Assembly (NCBI RefSeq): GCF_947242115.1
Contig: NC_074725.1
Location: forward strand, 15,625,511 to 15,689,510
Length of the DNA: 64,000 bases
From: Biomphalaria glabrata
Lineage: Eukaryota > Mollusca > Gastropoda > Planorbidae
Reading direction: 5' to 3'
Of this stretch, positions 11,966-34,738 are shown piece after piece (the first letter of the stretch is position 1; the number at the start of each line of letters is the position of its first letter). The translations under genes were made by a program, and so were the position numbers. The notes beneath the pieces were generated by a model. The model had not been told where the DNA came from, did no database searches, and was given only the letters and a program-made list of their open reading frames with translations.

Positions 11966-12760
11966 GCTGTGCTTTCTAAGTCACTTGCGACAGCTCTATT
12001 AGAGCATGGCCTTCTTGTTGCGATGTGAACACTGAAATAAGACTTGGCGCAAAGAAAAGACCAATACTGAAAGGGAAAAAAGAAGATAAAGAAAGAGATT
12101 TAAAAAAAAAAGCATAACTAAACTATTGGATAGATGTGGCGTAGTTGAATTTTGAATAATGTGGAATTGTTCTTTATAAACGAACACGTTTTGACATTGC
12201 CAAGTTCACTATTAACTGTATTAAGAATAAGTATAACAAAATTTTAACCATCCCAAGTAATGTTCAAGTTATAATTATAATTTATGAAGGACTTCGTAGC
12301 GCCTACCTGAGATCATGCGACAACTCCACCAAACTAACAAGAATTCGAATGTGACTGGACATGTCATCTATAGGACTTAAAACATTGTTGGTCTCTTTAT
12401 AGATTCATCCGAATATATTCACACCAACGCCGATCGTTATAAAAAATAAAGGCCATAAGTTTCTTGTTTAACATTTAGTGTGTATAAGGAATGTATGGTA
12501 CATACGACAATACTTTAGATTAATATTAGACTTGAAAGTGTAAAATATTTTTTTTTTAAATTACGACGCTCAAAGTGTTGCATTTAAAGAGATTATAAAA
12601 TCTTAAAACATTTTACTGGCATTCATGAGGCCCCTTAAGAGGACATACCCTCCCTATTGGGTACCGACCCACTGGGCATTTACCCGAATGCCCATATAGC
12701 CAATTCACCCCTGGTTGCTAGGCATTGTGATATCTGTGTTTGTTTGTAAAATGTTTTACA
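11966..12760. other. Non-coding AT-rich
   Basis: No recognisable exon, RNA gene or element was seen. Confidence 0.5.
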
Positions 12761-12761
12761 A

Positions 12762-12925
12762 GTTTCGGATGTTCCTTCAGAGTTGAAGATAATTTACTCC
12801 CTAGTCCAAACCTCCCGCAGGACGAGGGGGGATGGGAGCGGGCAGGGTTTGAACCCGGGACCATTGATAAATTCAAACGACAGTCCAGCGCACAAACCGC
12901 ACGACCAGACAGCCATCCTACATAT
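12762..12925 (-). repeat. tRNA-derived SINE, family B, reverse copy
   Basis: The plus strand shows gatgttccttcagagttgaa, then ggtttgaacccgggaccatt (B-box in reverse), then cgacagtccagcgcac. Same family as the copies at 2.6, 46.4, 47.4, 49.5 and 60.5 kb. Confidence 0.75.
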
Positions 12926-14207
12926 GTCCTGCTACTCGTGCCGGCTACAATGAAATGTTATTTATTTTTACCGTAACCCACCGGCCTTTTTTTTTTTTTT
13001 TTTTACAATACCTCTATTCAAGTCAGAACTTTATGGAACCTGCAGAAACCTGGATCTAGGAACATGGACGCTGATCTCTAAAAACGTCTCTAACGATGTT
13101 CCTAGGAATTGAACAGTGGATGTATGTCGCTAAGAAAAGAATTACTAGCCCGTTGGCCACACGGGAAAAAAAATCTAGTTTGACCGTTATAATTGTTCAA
13201 AGTAAAAAATACATAAATGTAAATCTAGGTCTAGAGCCAACATGGCGGAGTCAGCCGTATTACCGTAATTATGCCATAACTGAGTAGATTTCAAAGTGCT
13301 TCAATTTGATTGAATTTAAGAAGCGTTGCTTACGTTTTGACGTCAATCTAATAGAGAGTACATTCAGATTATAGATGGAAATCGGAACTTTAGGTCTAGC
13401 GTTACATCTAGATGTCCACATAATGAAGTTAAGGAACAAACAAAATTAAATAAATAATTGTTAAATTAAGATTAAGCAGCTGACGGTGTTACGAGTTCAA
13501 TAACCGAATTGAACCAACATTTTTTCATTATTTTTTTTTTCATTATTTTTTTTATTCTATTCTCAGTTTAGCCTAATAATGGAGGAAATTGTCTTTTTAT
13601 AAAATATTTTTAAGAATGTTTTTTTTTGTGTTTATATTTAACTTCTAAATAAATTTAGTTTTAAATAGGACAGTAAAAGTTGTATACTTCTTCTTAGATT
13701 TGATCCAGCAGTGCTAGAATAGTTATAAGGGCTACGTCTTCGATTCCGCAGGTTGTTAATGAGACCATGATGAGACCAGAGCTTCTCAATACTTCTTTTA
13801 TGTTCTACACCGGATACACCAGAAAAAAAAGCTATTTATAGTTATCGTCTGACATATATGAAAATCTACATTTTAGCGTCTTCTTTTTTTTTTTTCCTTC
13901 ATGAACTATAAATATCTTCTAGATCTAGATGGTGTGCAATCCAGGTCTTCGCACTGTTGGTACACATTTTGAATGCTCCATCTAGATCTATTTATACTGC
14001 AGATACAACTTTTTAGATCTATTTGTGTATTAATGTACTTTCTGAGAAAACACGTTTAGATCAAATGTAAGTACACTATAATAGTCACTATTCCATATAA
14101 ACATGGTCAATATGTAATAAAACTTTTATATTTTGTATCTATGAAATACGAAGTGTAATGTTGCCTAGATTTAGAGATATGTTTTTAATCTAGTTCTTCA
14201 TAAAGAT
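12926..14207. other. Non-coding AT-rich
   Basis: Contains polyT runs and frequent AGATCTA motifs. No exon recognised. Confidence 0.5.
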
Positions 14208-14485
14208 CTGGTTTTTCTGGCTGGCTCAGGCAACACATTTCATGCTCTAATAGCACAAGGGAAGAAGGAGCATTTGTACAAATTTGTCCTTGCATATGGA
14301 ACGAGGAATGTGTCTTTCTGAGTATTTTATTAGATTTTGTTTTTGTATTTCAAGTTCAAGATCCAGTGACTTGGCAGAATTTAAGTCATTGGTTAACATG
14401 CATGACTAAATGCATGGCGCGTAGGACATAATCATCTTCTTTTTTTTTTTCGAAGCAACGTCTGTATAATATAAGATAAGATCTA
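14208..14485 (+). mobile_element. LINE family D insertion with 5' inversion (twin priming)
   Basis: The 3' part (14363-14480) is the family D tail in plus orientation: cagtgacttggcagaattta, then the gcgcgtaggacataatcatc motif and an ATAAG-rich end. Directly before it, 14208-14357 is the adjacent upstream part of the same LINE but inverted: reverse-complemented it reads through tcagaaagacacattcctcg to gccagccagaaaaaccag, exactly the sequence that should precede the tail. The break falls at a shared ccag. Short flanking similarity (aaagatct before, taagatct after) may be the target-site duplication. This is the signature of twin-primed reverse transcription. Confidence 0.8.
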
Positions 14486-15280
14486 GTGGGTTATTATATT
14501 ATTTTTTTTATGTCTGCGTTAGATGTGGCAAAATATGTAGGTCGCAGCTTGGACTGCGTAGTAGACATAGTACTGCACTCCTCCTTAATCTTGGGACTCG
14601 AAGAGAAACCTTAGTATTATTTAATAGATCTAGCCTACAATCTAGCTAGATAAAGTTATAGTCTATAATCTAGGCCAGTGTTTTCCAAACTTTGTTTCGC
14701 GGTATAGTAAGCCTGTGTAGATGTTCCACGAACTATTGTAGTATTAAAAAAAAAGATTCTATTAGATCTCCTTGGTAACCGAAACACTGCATAACAACGG
14801 CACTGTGAACTTTGAACTGATTTAGATTCTGGCTCTAATTGGAAAATAGATCAACTATTAAATGTTTTCTGGTCAAATTTGTCTGAAGAGTTCCACAATA
14901 TTTCAAAACAAGCTGCTTGTTATTTCATTTCAGTTTCTTAAAACCTATTTATTTTAGGAGGATTTTATTATGTTGCAACCAAGTATTGAAACAGTCCTGG
15001 CAATGCGCTGGTATTAAAATTCAGCTTACCAATATAGTGCCTGATATCAAGATCAGTGGCGTAGCATCCATGGCGCGAAGGGGTTCAGTGAACCCGGGCC
15101 CATCACCATTAGGGGCCTGCAGCCTGTAGCGTAGCAAAAATGACGCAACGAGGCTCATTTCACTTCGGCCCATTACTCACGACCAGTTAGGGCCCACATG
15201 AAAACTTGGGGACATATGACACCAAAGAACAATAACACTTGTATAAGAACCGATTTAAAAAATAGAATGTAATAAGCTCC
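14486..15280. other. Fragments of hAT-like elements; no gene
   Basis: About 14673-14790 carries ccagtgttttccaaactttg and related sequence, resembling the short hAT MITEs at 26.35 and 30.69 kb. About 15055-15120 has a gcgtagcatccatggcg patch typical of another hAT-like end. Nothing intact. Confidence 0.45.
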
Positions 15281-16140
15281 CTCAAAATGGCCTTAACTTT
15301 ATATTCGTTTAAAAACATTAATCCGTGTTTTAAGCTAGAGTCAGTATACCATCAGCTCAGGAAATCAACGTTGTGTCAAAAATGTTTGAAAGTGAGCAGC
15401 AAGATCTCAAGCAGAAAGTCAACTGTAGATTTAGAAAGAAGTAAATCATTGGAGAATGACTTTAAGAGTGTTAAAATAGAGGCTGCTGTAGCTGGGTCTT
15501 CATACACTTTTTTGTTTTGTTTTCGCTCTACACGATTACGGGATGCTAAAAGGCAATTCGATGAGCCTACTTAGAAGAGAAAATTCAAGAGAAGACTTTT
15601 CAACTCAAACGTATTTGATCGAACTATTGATGCCATTGTTTCTCCACTACATGACAGATTTCATGGGCATAAAAACATTGTCAAAATGTTTTAGTACTTG
15701 AAGCCTAGTTTCATAGTTATCATTTCAAGTGCAAGCGACAAAGAGTTAGATGATTTCAACATGCTTTTAGTTTCATCTAGCCCAGATGCTATTTCTATAG
15801 GATATTGTTCAGAGATGCAATCCTTAAAATAAGACTTTCATAACGACATTTCAAGTCTGTGTTCAATACGAAATTTGGCTTTTTATTATTTATAGACAAC
15901 TACATGGCATTTTTTCCCATACGTAACTGCATTTTATCAGATTTTCTAAACATTTTCACAGCATGCATGTCAGTTCTCACTCTGTCTGCATCAGTTTGTT
16001 CCTGATAGCGGTCACTTTCGAAATTTCGATTGATCAAAAATTATTTTAAAATGTCTATGACACAGAGCAAGTCGGCTTCACTTTGTGTCATCAAGAAACA
16101 GACAAACGTTTAGGCTGACTTGTTATTGACTTTGCTACTT
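15281..16140 (+). pseudogene. Decayed hAT-superfamily transposase (ZMYM1-like)
   Basis: Plus-strand frames give recognisable pieces in hAT order: RKFKRRLFNSNVFDRTIDAI, then VSPLHDRFHGHKNI, then YCSEMQSLK, and near 16012-16100 SLSKFRLIKNYFKMSMTQSK. The last matches the hAT C-terminal dimerisation region (S-F-S-K-L-(K/R)-L-I-K-N-Y-x-R-x-x-M-x-Q). The frame is interrupted by several stops, including one within the KNIVKMF region and another after MQSLK, and the catalytic N-terminal half is not seen. Similarity to host-annotated 'zinc finger MYM-type protein 1-like' sequences is from memory of that family. It is a dead DNA-transposon relic, not a host gene. It lies upstream of the membrane-protein locus on the same strand but is not part of it. 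Confidence 0.65.
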
Positions 16141-17072
16141 AGAAGGCCAGACAAAAATGTTAGTAAATAAATGTTAGATCTATTTACTGTTAAATAATGG
16201 ACGTAGAATCAGATAATAGTTTGTATGAATGTTTAATAGTTTTACACCTAGAAATGTTTTCGGAATGTAAATGTGTATAATGGGAAATAGAACTCATAAA
16301 ACATTGTTATTCATTTGAAACACCTTTAAGTCGTTTAATTCTGTTCAGAAATGATACAAACATGAGTTTAAAGACACAATTTGTTGGAGTCTTAACTGAA
16401 TCAAACGTAATGACATGATTGGGTCGTTTCCAGGGTCACTGGTTTGGGCCCCGGTCGGCGCAGTGCCTTATTTTCGTCGCATTTAATTCACTACTTTCTC
16501 TCATTTAAAAACTTGGTCCCTGGTGCTGCTTTTCAGTTATGTTCAATATGTCTGTACTACTTGTATTGGAATGTCTTTTGGTCAATGTGCCAACACATTC
16601 AGATTACTCAATTGTTTTGTTACAAACTACGTTCGTTTTATTCAGGGAGAAAGGGGGCCCACTAAGATATTCTTGAACCCGGGCCCACGGATACTTTTCT
16701 ACTCCACTGAATCAAGATGCTATGCTTTTCTGTGATACAATGCAGTGGCACTACAGCCCTTGAAGTGCACTGGCCTCCTTAAGCACATCTTTTCCATTCT
16801 GATCTATCGTGGGTCTTACTTCTCCATGCGAGGACTCTAAGCTGTTGGAGATCTGCCTCTAAATCATCGCAAAACAAAAGTTGTGTCCATTTCCAGGCCT
16901 AGGTCGTTTTCCGGTGGACAACTTTAGTAAAGAATGATATAGTTCAGTGATATCTAACCTTTTTTAGCCCGAGGGCTATCTACATTTCAGGGCCGGCCTA
17001 TGGCGTAGGCAAACTAGGCAGCCGCCAAGGGCCCCCAAATATAGCAGAGCACTACGAATCTATGTTTACTAG
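16141..17072. other. Non-coding; degraded element ends
   Basis: Position 16989 onward (cagggccggcctatggcgta, then ggcaaactaggcagccgcc) looks like one end of a hAT-type element with no matching partner. Position 16668 (cttgaacccgggcccac) echoes 15085 (agtgaacccgggcccatc). No exon of the downstream membrane-protein gene was recognised. Confidence 0.4.
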
Positions 17073-17289
17073 CAGTGGCGTAGCTAGGGTGGTGGAAAGG
17101 GAGATCAAAATTTGAAAATCCCACCGGGCCCCCATTTGAGGCCCCCCCCCCAACGAGTGTGCGAAATTTGCTTATACATTAAATATAACACAGATTTACT
17201 CATGTCATGATGTCGAATGTTAAATTGCAGGGGCCAATAAAGAGGTGAAGGCCCCCCCACGAGCCCCCAAATCCCTAGCTACGCCACTG
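17073..17289. mobile_element. hAT-type MITE, 217 bp, with perfect 17-bp TIRs and 8-bp TSD
   Basis: Begins cagtggcgtagctaggg and ends ccctagctacgccactg, a perfect 17-bp terminal inverted repeat. It is flanked by identical 8-bp target duplications tttactag at 17065-17072 and 17290-17297. No coding capacity. An 8-bp duplication is characteristic of hAT transposition. The intact ends and duplication suggest a fairly young insertion, about 100 bp upstream of the first recognised exon of the membrane-protein gene. Confidence 0.92.
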
Positions 17290-17392
17290 TTTACTAGTCT
17301 AACTTCCGATATATGAATTTCAGTTATTTATCGATTTAGAAATAGCCGGTCCCAATATGACCCACTGGTCGTAGTTTATGCATCACTGACAG

Positions 17393-28211
<10,819 letters not shown>

Positions 28212-29180
28212 TCGTGCAAAAGGGTTCAATACCTATTTGGGAGTATCCAAGCGAAGAGTATTTTTGAAATCTTTAGTTTATGTTGTCATAGAATACTACG
28301 TAATAAGACATAGTAAACACTAGTAAACGGTATAGAGTGGCGAGGGGATTATTATTCAAATTATCCGATCGAATAAACTGGCTTTTAGTTATTTTAATTG
28401 TTATTTTAATTGTATACAGTTTGAGAGCCCCTGTATTAGACAATTAGAAATATAATTTAAGAACAAAAAATATACCGTTGTTTTTGGTAAATTTTTTTTT
28501 ACCAATTTGAAGAAAGTTTAATAGTTGCAGTTAACACATTTTACCGCTTACAAGAGCTTGTTTGGGCTACTATTTGTGGTGGGCCCGGGCACAAGGAACC
28601 CCTTGGCGCCAAAGAAAAGTCGTTTAGGAAGTAGACAGTTGGACATTCATGTGAAGCCCATCAAAGTTAGGATCTTTCTGTGACAAGGGTAGAGATCTCG
28701 CAGTCTGGTATTGTAGAAGTCAACTTTGTTTAGAGAACAGCTTGATGATATTGGTTAAGATCTTGGAATGTGATAGACTAGTAGGCTCTCTTTTGTTGGT
28801 CGCCTATTTTTATTCGGCTCTATTCCAATAAAACTATGGCTAGCAGACATCAACACGCAAAAAGGAGAACAAAAAGAAGGAGAAAATATAAAAAATGGAA
28901 GGAAAAAAAAGAAAGGAAATTTTCAAAACTAGACTTACAACTCAACGGATGAAACATATCGGTGAATCGTACACTGTAAAGCTACTATACAGATTATTGA
29001 ATATTATATTTATCGACAAAGTAACTTTTTTTTTCGGTAGTCTTGTATAATTTCGGTAAACCTTTTCGTAGAACTTGTTTTTCAGATTTTCCAATGTCTC
29101 TCATTAGGTCAATGGATAGTTTATTTATTTTTTTAATCAAAATTTCACTGATGTTGAGTAGCTATGACCTATCAAGAGTT
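28212..29180. other. Non-coding downstream of the membrane-protein gene
   Basis: AT-rich. No exon, clear poly(A) site or element could be assigned. Confidence 0.45.
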
Positions 29181-29785
29181 CCACGGGACTCTTCAGTCGT
29201 GAAGATAAATAAGATAAAGACCTGGGAATTAGCAATGTTTGGAGCGATGTCGCCCAAACAGAAGTCTCTCTTCCCCTCCATGCAGCAGATGTGTGCAAAT
29301 GAACGGTATTTTGACGTGCGCAGCGCAGTGGGAACGTGGACTGGTGCGAGTGCTGTGTTGAAAGAAAGGAAAGATTAGACAAGTAGAGGAATGTAAACGA
29401 GGTTATTATTGACATATTGTTGAATAGAGATTAAAGTTCTCATAATCTACTATGGCTGAGTCTGTTTTGGTGCATGTGGTCGTAACAGGAATGCTCCGAT
29501 ACAAATTGAGATAAGCGGCGTCGCAGGTTCTGCCAAGATAGAGAACTGTATGCTGCAAGCTGCTTATGAGGCGCCACATTCGGATTTTTCCTCAGAGCCG
29601 ACTCCCGAAGCCTTTCCCTTGTTTGGGAAGAGCTGCAATAAAGCAGAGATACAGAGTTTTCCTTCTACTACTTAGGTAGCCAGCTAGGGTCAACGGTCAA
29701 GGTTTAGGCGCCAGTTGCTCGCTATTGCTCCTTATCCTGTCAGTGATAAAAGTTCCGCCGGAAGTTGGAAGTTGTCAGAAATTGT
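29181..29785 (-). mobile_element. LINE 3' region, reverse copy of the 10.2-kb family
   Basis: The segment 29530-29780 is the reverse complement of 10320-10590 (ctcagagccgactcccgaag, then cctttcccttgtttgggaag; gataaaagttccgccggaag). The segment 29215-29345 reads WELAMFGAMSPKQKS on the plus strand, the counterpart of WALSMVGTMSPTQQF read on the minus strand of the 10.2-kb copy. Decayed. Confidence 0.65.
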
Positions 29786-29837
29786 TTGAGACATATGCCA
29801 TTGGACTCATTTTATAAGTAGTGCATTGATTACATCC

Positions 29838-30030
29838 AACAATAACAGCCTTATTGAACCAGTGATAACAGCCTTAGTGAACCAGCAATAGCAGCTTGAG
29901 TGAACCAGCCATGGCCACCTTATTGAACCAGCAACATCAGCCTTTTTGAACAAGTAATAACAGCCTTAGTGAGACAGCAGCTTTAGTGAACCACAATCGC
30001 AACCTTGGTGGACCAGCAATTACAGCCTTG
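29838..30030. repeat. Degenerate ~27-bp tandem repeat
   Basis: About seven imperfect units of the form aataacagccttagtgaacc. Direct tandem, not palindromic. Confidence 0.85.
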
Positions 30031-30690
30031 CATTAATGAAAGCCGGACATTTTTAATCTTTAAGACAACGCCTGTGGGGCGAGGGACTCGGTATTGAAAG
30101 GGAGGGCATGACCTTTTGTCGGACGTCTGCTAACACAAACACGCGCAAGAAAAATTTCAACAAAATTCTGCTTCGAATTCGGGCTTGAGAGCAAAGGTTA
30201 AGTTGACAATGTCTTTGGTTTGATATTCTTATTTTCATGAATGAATGTCTTACCGCCATGAAGGAAATCAACGTTGACTGAAACACTATAACACAACACA
30301 GGTGTAATTTGTTACTTTTTGTTTTCTTTTTAGGATAGGATGCTCTAATACTATTCATATGCTGCAGATGTGTTTATTATTACGAAATTAAGCAGATATG
30401 ATTAAAAAAGAAAATTTCTGATTTTAAAAAAGGTTTCAATGTGATGAATAGTATTAATGTGGTCGCCAGTGAAAATGCAATAGCGTTTTAAATTTTCTTT
30501 TTTCCCTCAGAGACAATGATGTTTTGAAGCTGGAGTTAATGTCTAAAGAAGGGGCACCAACAACAACATCAGTATAGCAGGTTGGATGACCAACTAATTG
30601 CATCTTCTAATATATATATAGGTCAAGTCTGCCAATGTCCTGACTCTTTTGTCTTCTCCCATCTTACATTGCATGTTTTTCATTGTAAGG
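30031..30690. other. Non-coding AT-rich
   Basis: No exon or element recognised. The long minus-strand open frame at 30053-30358 has no family resemblance. Confidence 0.45.
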
Positions 30691-30873
30691 CAGTGTTTCT
30701 CAAACTCTGTTCCACGGAACACAAGCCTGAATAGGTGTTCCTCAAACTACTGGAATCATTACCAAGTAGGCCACCACGTGAATTAATCTCTCTTTAAAAA
30801 AAATGCAAAGTGTTCTGCTAAATGCTCTGAATGTTCGAAGTGTTCAGTTAAGACAAAAGTTTGGGAAACACTG
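30691..30873. mobile_element. hAT-type MITE, 183 bp
   Basis: Begins cagtgtttctcaaactctgt and ends aaaagtttgggaaacactg, about 16-bp inverted ends. Flanks ttgtaagg and gcttaagg agree at 5 of 8 positions, compatible with an old 8-bp duplication. Family shared with 26351-26528. Confidence 0.8.
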
Positions 30874-33144
30874 GCTTAAGGTAATCAAAAGCAAAAGTCC
30901 TCCAGAGATGTCGACTTGCGATATTTATTTTCAGAAAATTGTTAGATGTATTTAGAATGTAATTTAGCATTCTTAGAATTATTTTGCCTTAGTAAGAATA
31001 CTTATTGAACATAAATAAAAAAAAAATATTAGTTTTTTTAAACATTAATAGACATAAATTTCAAAAATTGTCCAGCTTTTTAGTGAATGTCTGTCCGTCC
31101 GTCCCATTTAGATCCCGTAAACTAGAAAAGTTAGTGAAAATCCGACATCATAATAATTTAGACTATTCAAAGTTCTGATACAACAGCTAATTTTTTCTTA
31201 TCTGAAATGGAAAACTCTAAATTTTTAAATCACCTATGCAAGCAATTTGTTTTTTTCATTAAAATACACCACTTTTACAAATATTCACTATTAATAGTAA
31301 CAAACACGGGAGGCTCTTTAGTAGGGGAGATGACTATTTACCATAATTTTTTAACACATTTATGCAAATGGTTTTATAGCTATTGTCAAATACATTATTT
31401 TTTACATTTGTATTGCTAAGTTAAGTACGTTCTGTCTTACACAATATAATGGATACACACAAAAAATGTTTATTTCTTTTTTAAAGAGAAAAAATCTATT
31501 TAGCATACTGGACATAATTTAAAACAACAATTAATAAGTAGTTTTTCATATTATCGCGTGAACTGCAGCATGTGAACAGCACCGTAGCTATGGAACACTT
31601 AACTAAATGGGAAAAAAAAATTTACGTAAATGTTTTTTTTTTTAGGATTTGAATAAGAGATTTACCCTTTACAAAACAATTAGATCAATTAGATATTCAT
31701 TATAAAACATCATTTAGGCCAGGTTCACATCTAACGTCACCTATCCTTTGGTCTGCTGGACCGCTGGGGCACCACACAAGATCTGTCAACCTTCTTTCTC
31801 CATTCTTCTCTGTCATTTGTCTTTGATAGAATTTCATTCTAATGTTTTTTCTGAAAATATTGAAACCTGCCTAGGTGGACCACTTCGGAGGCCGATTTTG
31901 AGTTTGTGTTTCCACAACAACTGTCTTTGTAACCTTGTTATTTTTAATAATAGTATAAGTCATGAATTATCTAAGGGCTTATAACATATTTACTTTAACA
32001 TAAAAGAAAACAAAACAAAAATATATCAAATTAAAGTAGTCAGCCTTGGCTATAAATTATTAGTAAAAAAAGAAGTGACTTAAAAACAAAATTTTTTAAA
32101 GGGAAAAAATCTCCATTGTTGGCAGCTTTCCCTCAACTTTTTTTTAGGTGTACCCCCTTTTCCTGATTTCTTTGTTAATTTTAGGTGCGATTGCTTTAAA
32201 CTGAACAGATGAAACATAACAGTAAATCAGAGATTGTTAAACTACTATACAGATTATTGAATGTATTGACAAAGTGACTCTTCTTTTTTTTTCAATTCTA
32301 GTCACAACTAAAAAATACATTTTAACTCTTTCTCTCGTAATTGATGATACCATCATTGATTTGACCTTATTAAATTTCATTAATGTTTAATTTTATAAAC
32401 TTTACTTTCTATTATATATAAAGAGCCTGCCTTTCCCTTTAATTCTATACCAAATAAAACATTTTCTGATAACAAACGAAAAAGTTATTGAAGCTTAATC
32501 ATAACAGGGGAGTGAAACAGTAATGACCAAAATGAAGAATTCCGTTGAAACGTAGAAAAATAATGACAGAGAGAAAGAGTTGAAACAGAAAAGTTCATTT
32601 CTTATAATTATAAAAGAATATTATACTAGACAAATGATTTAAAGTGATACATACTGACATATTGTACCTTTCTCATGATGAGTTCATGAATCTTGACAAT
32701 AATGCATTTTATGGTACAAATTATGGTTATAGCCTAATTTGTTTTATTGTGGTAAAGAATATTTCATTAAACTGTATTTGTAGTTATGTATTACTATGAC
32801 AGAAAGAGTTAAATTGCAAATCTTTGAGAATTTCATGTGTCACATCCATAGACTTAAATATATATTGTATCTAGACTGGACATGGACATCTTTTAAAACT
32901 ACAAAAAATGCCATGAATTTTTTTTTTAAAGTTGAAACAAGGCGTTGTTTTGTAAAGTAGATATATGAAGCAATGTTGATTTTTTCAAACCTAACCTATG
33001 TAACATATAATTTAATTTTTTGATCTAGATCTAGTAATTGAACATCAAAAATAAGAGTATTCCCCTTCTCATAATTATTATTTTGCAATTGTTAAATACA
33101 TAATCTAGAAAGATCTATGTAATCGATCTATTTAAATATTGTTG
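30874..33144. other. Non-coding AT-rich intergenic
   Basis: Nothing gene-like. A fragment at 31735-31830 (cctatcctttggtctgctgg, then accgctggggcaccacacaa) matches 55985-56075 and part of 6893-6960. It is probably a LINE remnant in reverse. Confidence 0.45.
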
Positions 33145-33172
33145 TAACCCTATTCACGAGGCAATAGGGTTA
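33145..33172. repeat. Perfect 10-bp inverted repeat (hairpin)
   Basis: taaccctatt and aatagggtta separated by eight bases (cacgaggc). It lies at the left of a GC-richer 260-bp block (33145-33400) of unknown nature. Confidence 0.85.
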
Positions 33173-33400
33173 ACTGTGTGTGATCAGCTGACATATGTGA
33201 CACAGGCCAGAAATACAGTTTAGTTGTGCTACATCGAAGGGCAAGGGACAGTACTGGCATGAACTTTGCATGTGAATAGGACCCGGGTTATGGTCATCTG
33301 ATCATAAGCCTGGGTGGACCAGTGACACAGTGTGTCTATATATATATAGGTCTGTGAATCGATCAATGGCGGTTTCCAGTCTAGATATAATATATAAGTC

Positions 33401-34636
33401 TATGGTCACATCTTTTTGTCATGTAAAACTGGGACATAGCAAAGAAAAGTAGCTCAATGAAAGCAAGATTTAAGATACACGAATGTAGTTTATCTCCCTT
33501 TTATTGAAATGCACTAGAAGGGCAGAATGTACAATAAAATTTTCTTAAAATTTCATCAAATTTTCCATTGAATTTAGTTTTCGAGGTAAAAAAAATCATA
33601 TCACAGGATACCTCGCTCTCATCTCAATTTCCTGAATAAAGCAGGACAAATATTGTAATTGTTATAACATCTTTGCTTGTATCATTAAAAAGTAACAAAA
33701 ATAATTAAAGACATTAAAATATTGGTAATACTTGTTACAATGCAACATTACTGTATACACATTTCACATCAATACTAAAAGTCAAATTCACAGGCAGGTA
33801 GAAGAAACACTAAAAAAAACTCTCTGTGTTAAATACTAACTACAAAATTAACTATCTGTATTTATTTATACAGCGGTGATGAAACCTTTTAGGACAGTGG
33901 GCTTTTTAAATATCCAGTATGTGTGTTAAGGATGCTACTGTCAAGGTAACATCTGAGCTAAAAAATTGTAAGACCAATGGAATTTTCAATGGACCGTAAA
34001 ACAGAAAATGGTGGTCTGGATATTTCCCACTTGCCATAAGTTGGGCAAGACTATTACATGATTAAAAAAAATAGTATTGTAGTAATATTCCAAAATAGAT
34101 TTATTGACATTTGAAAGATGAAGACTAAGAATTATTTTATTTGTCAGTATTTAAACATTTTTTAATAAAGATGGTAATCTTGTCTAACAGGCAGGTTTTC
34201 TTATTTGGTACATAGGGAGACTTTGCTACATTAATCAATCCCAATCAGCAATGCCGTTATAAGGCCTATTATAAAAAACTGGTGAAGCTTTTATTCTCCT
34301 GTTTGATCAGAAGAGATTTAGTTTAGCATCCCAATAAACTAGTACACTTTGTTTTTTTAAAGGGAAGTATTCAATATTGGCTAAAGTCAATGTTTTAATT
34401 AAAATTATATATGGATTTTATGGATTAAACCTGTATTGAAAGATACTTTTAAAAATCCACCTTTTCAAAGTTTTAATGCTCACTGAACCAATCACAAAAG
34501 AGAGATTATATTTCAAAAAAGAAACAAAAAAGACTCAGCTCATTACATAATATTACATAACAATTAATTTCTCTGACAAAAAAAAAAAAAAAAAAAATCA
34601 CATTTGGCACTCATAGAATTGAGCATTGATATCTCT
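33401..34636. other. Region downstream of the CAP-Gly gene; likely includes its 3' UTR
   Basis: On the minus strand this follows the stop codon. A 20-bp A-run on the plus strand (34578-34597) lies about 40 bp after the stop, and several minus-strand AATAAA hexamers occur further on, near 34.10 and 34.14 kb. No single poly(A) site can be chosen in such AT-rich DNA. Confidence 0.4.
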
Positions 34637-34738
34637 TTAAGGTGAAATATCATTCCATTGGCTATATTTCATCTTGTCTTTGCCAGTTGGCACTGTCATT
34701 TCTCTGACATAGTGGGCACCTTCCCATCCTTTCCTGAC
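34637..34738 (-). CDS. CAP-Gly gene, exon 7 (terminal)
   Basis: Acceptor catttggtttag. Encodes VRKGWEGAHYVREMTVPTG, then KDKMKYSQWNDISP and TAA. The intronic sequence at the acceptor is tandemly duplicated just upstream. Confidence 0.9.
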   Translation of the reverse strand, partial: VRKGWEGAHYVREMTVPTGKDKMKYSQWNDISP

